This document shows, piece after piece, positions 5,368-6,219 of a DNA stretch of 6,219 nt. The DNA is taken from contig JACCYD010001313.1 in assembly GCA_013696695.1 (NCBI GenBank), forward strand, positions 1-6,219, written 5' to 3'. Each line of letters starts with the position of its first letter. Within the stretch, counting starts at the first letter, position 1. Source of the DNA: Deltaproteobacteria bacterium. Its GTDB lineage: Bacteria; Myxococcota_A; Polyangia; Haliangiales; Haliangiaceae. Under the pieces are notes generated by a model. That model was not told the DNA's origin. It made no database searches and was given only the letters and a program-made list of their open reading frames with translations. The position numbers were made by a program, and so were the translations under genes.

Positions 5368-6219
5368 GTGGGTACCCGCGACGGCCTCGAGGCCGCACTC
5401 CTCGCGAGCTGGGATCGCGAGACCCTCGCGGTCTATGCCGACCACCTGCAGGCGCAGGGAGATCCGCGCGGCGAGCTGATCGCGCTGGATCTCGAGCTGG
5501 CGACGCGCAGCAGTCCCGAGCTGGTCGCGCGCCGGACGTCGCTGATGACCGGCTGGCTCGGCCGGCTGGTGCCCTCGAATCCACACACGCCGTGGATCGG
5601 CGACTCGTTTCGCTTCGGGTTCGTCGACAACCTCGTGCTCGAGGGCGAGGAGGATGCGACCGGCCGCCTCGAGCAGGTGCTCGCCAGCCCGCTCGCCCCG
5701 TACCTCAAGCGCGTCACGCTGCGCGGCGATACCGCGCACATCAGCGCGATGCTGCGCGGGTTGTCGTGCACCACACACGCGTGGCTATCGCAGCTCGCGG
5801 TGCGGGCGTGGGGGCAGCCGGTGGTGGAGCAGGCGATCGTTGACGGCTTGATCGCGGTGACGCCCGCGTTGAGCACCCTCGACGTGCACGGCCACGACGT
5901 GTTCTCGACGTTCGCGCATCCGTCCCTGCGGCGCCTGCGGATCACCGGGCACGGCGCGCTGCCGGGCATGTTCGACGAGCACGCACCGATGGTGGGCGTC
6001 GAGGCGCTCGATCTCGCGCTCGACGAGCCCGCCGACCAGGAGCGCTGGACCGATCCACCACTGCAGCCGATCGCCCGCCTCTGCCTGCCCGCACTGCGCA
6101 AGCTCGATCTGTCGCGCAACGAGCCGGAGCAGCGCCGCACGGGCGACTTCTTCCAGGATCCCGACGGCGACTACGAGCCCGAGGATGCTACCGGTTTGCA
6201 GCATCGCAGCGCGCTCCAG
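5368..6219 (+). CDS. TIGR02996 domain protein with leucine-rich-repeat-like region (partial, 3' end missing)
   Basis: The reading frame is open for 284 codons from GTG 5368 to the window edge with no stop. The N terminus carries a TIGR02996 repeat-companion module: a short helix (DGLEAALLAS) followed by L20-A-V-Y-A-D-H-L-Q-A-Q-G-D-P-R-G-E-L-I-A-L, matching the family's 'YADWLEERGDPRGE' signature. The remainder has spaced L-x-x-L-x-L units, for example STLDVHG (169-175), LRRLRITG (187-194), VEALDLAL (about 212-219) and LRKLDLSRN (243-251), which look like degenerate leucine-rich repeats. Such proteins occur in many copies in Myxococcota and their function is not established; binding to other proteins is plausible from the repeats. 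No signal peptide is seen. GGAG ends only 1 nt before the GTG, an unusually close site, but no earlier in-frame start exists within at least 50 bp and the domain begins normally here. Confidence 0.88.
   Translation, partial: MGTRDGLEAALLASWDRETLAVYADHLQAQGDPRGELIALDLELATRSSPELVARRTSLMTGWLGRLVPSNPHTPWIGDSFRFGFVDNLVLEGEEDATGRLEQVLASPLAPYLKRVTLRGDTAHISAMLRGLSCTTHAWLSQLAVRAWGQPVVEQAIVDGLIAVTPALSTLDVHGHDVFSTFAHPSLRRLRITGHGALPGMFDEHAPMVGVEALDLALDEPADQERWTDPPLQPIARLCLPALRKLDLSRNEPEQRRTGDFFQDPDGDYEPEDATGLQHRSALQ

Noticed and set aside
5433..6140. Minus-strand open frame (235 codons) opposite the TIGR02996 gene
   Set aside because: It is rich in Ser, Arg, Cys and Pro with no motif, while the plus-strand frame has a recognisable TIGR02996 start.
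1..6219. Mobile element, CRISPR, tRNA or defence-system signatures
   Set aside because: No transposase, integrase, repeat-spacer pattern, terminal repeats, tRNA-like cloverleaf or toxin-antitoxin pair was found on either strand. Codon use looks uniform across the genes.

Overview
The window is GC-rich and almost fully coding, with strong G/C preference at third codon positions. It looks like chromosomal DNA of a soil or marine bacterium of the Myxococcota (former Deltaproteobacteria). The best pointer is the 3' partial gene, which starts with a TIGR02996 'repeat-companion' module, a family concentrated in Myxococcota and Planctomycetota. I see no rRNA, tRNA, CRISPR array, insertion sequence or phage gene.

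Layout. (1) At the left edge is the 5' end of a LysE-type exporter gene on the minus strand. It is divergent from a plus-strand UlaG/NAPE-PLD-like metallo-beta-lactamase-fold hydrolase (116-931). The 32-bp gap between them holds two overlapping palindromes, one of which encloses the exporter's ribosome binding site. (2) From 5292 down to 958, six minus-strand genes follow one another: a 119-aa ferredoxin-like-fold hypothetical protein, a calcineurin-type metallophosphoesterase, a class III PLP aminotransferase, two consecutive CDP-alcohol phosphatidyltransferases, and a 75-aa two-helix membrane protein. The last three are tightly packed (0-nt spacing, then a 4-nt overlap) and are very likely translated from one mRNA. 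A 90-bp AT-richer gap with an imperfect dyad precedes them, so they may have their own promoter. (3) At the right edge, divergent from the 119-aa gene, is the TIGR02996 and leucine-rich-repeat-like gene, which runs off the window.

How the genes may work together. The clear theme is membrane lipid headgroup chemistry. Two different CDP-alcohol phosphatidyltransferases plus a small membrane protein form a coupled unit. The aminotransferase and phosphoesterase upstream could supply or process an amine- or phosphate-bearing substrate, but this is inferred from position only. No gene here identifies the alcohol used. The most unusual points are the coupled, non-identical transferase pair (one with Lys in place of the motif Arg), the Shine-Dalgarno hairpin at the left edge, and the Cys-rich insert of the aminotransferase. 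I found no clear evidence of an entirely new defence or mobile system.
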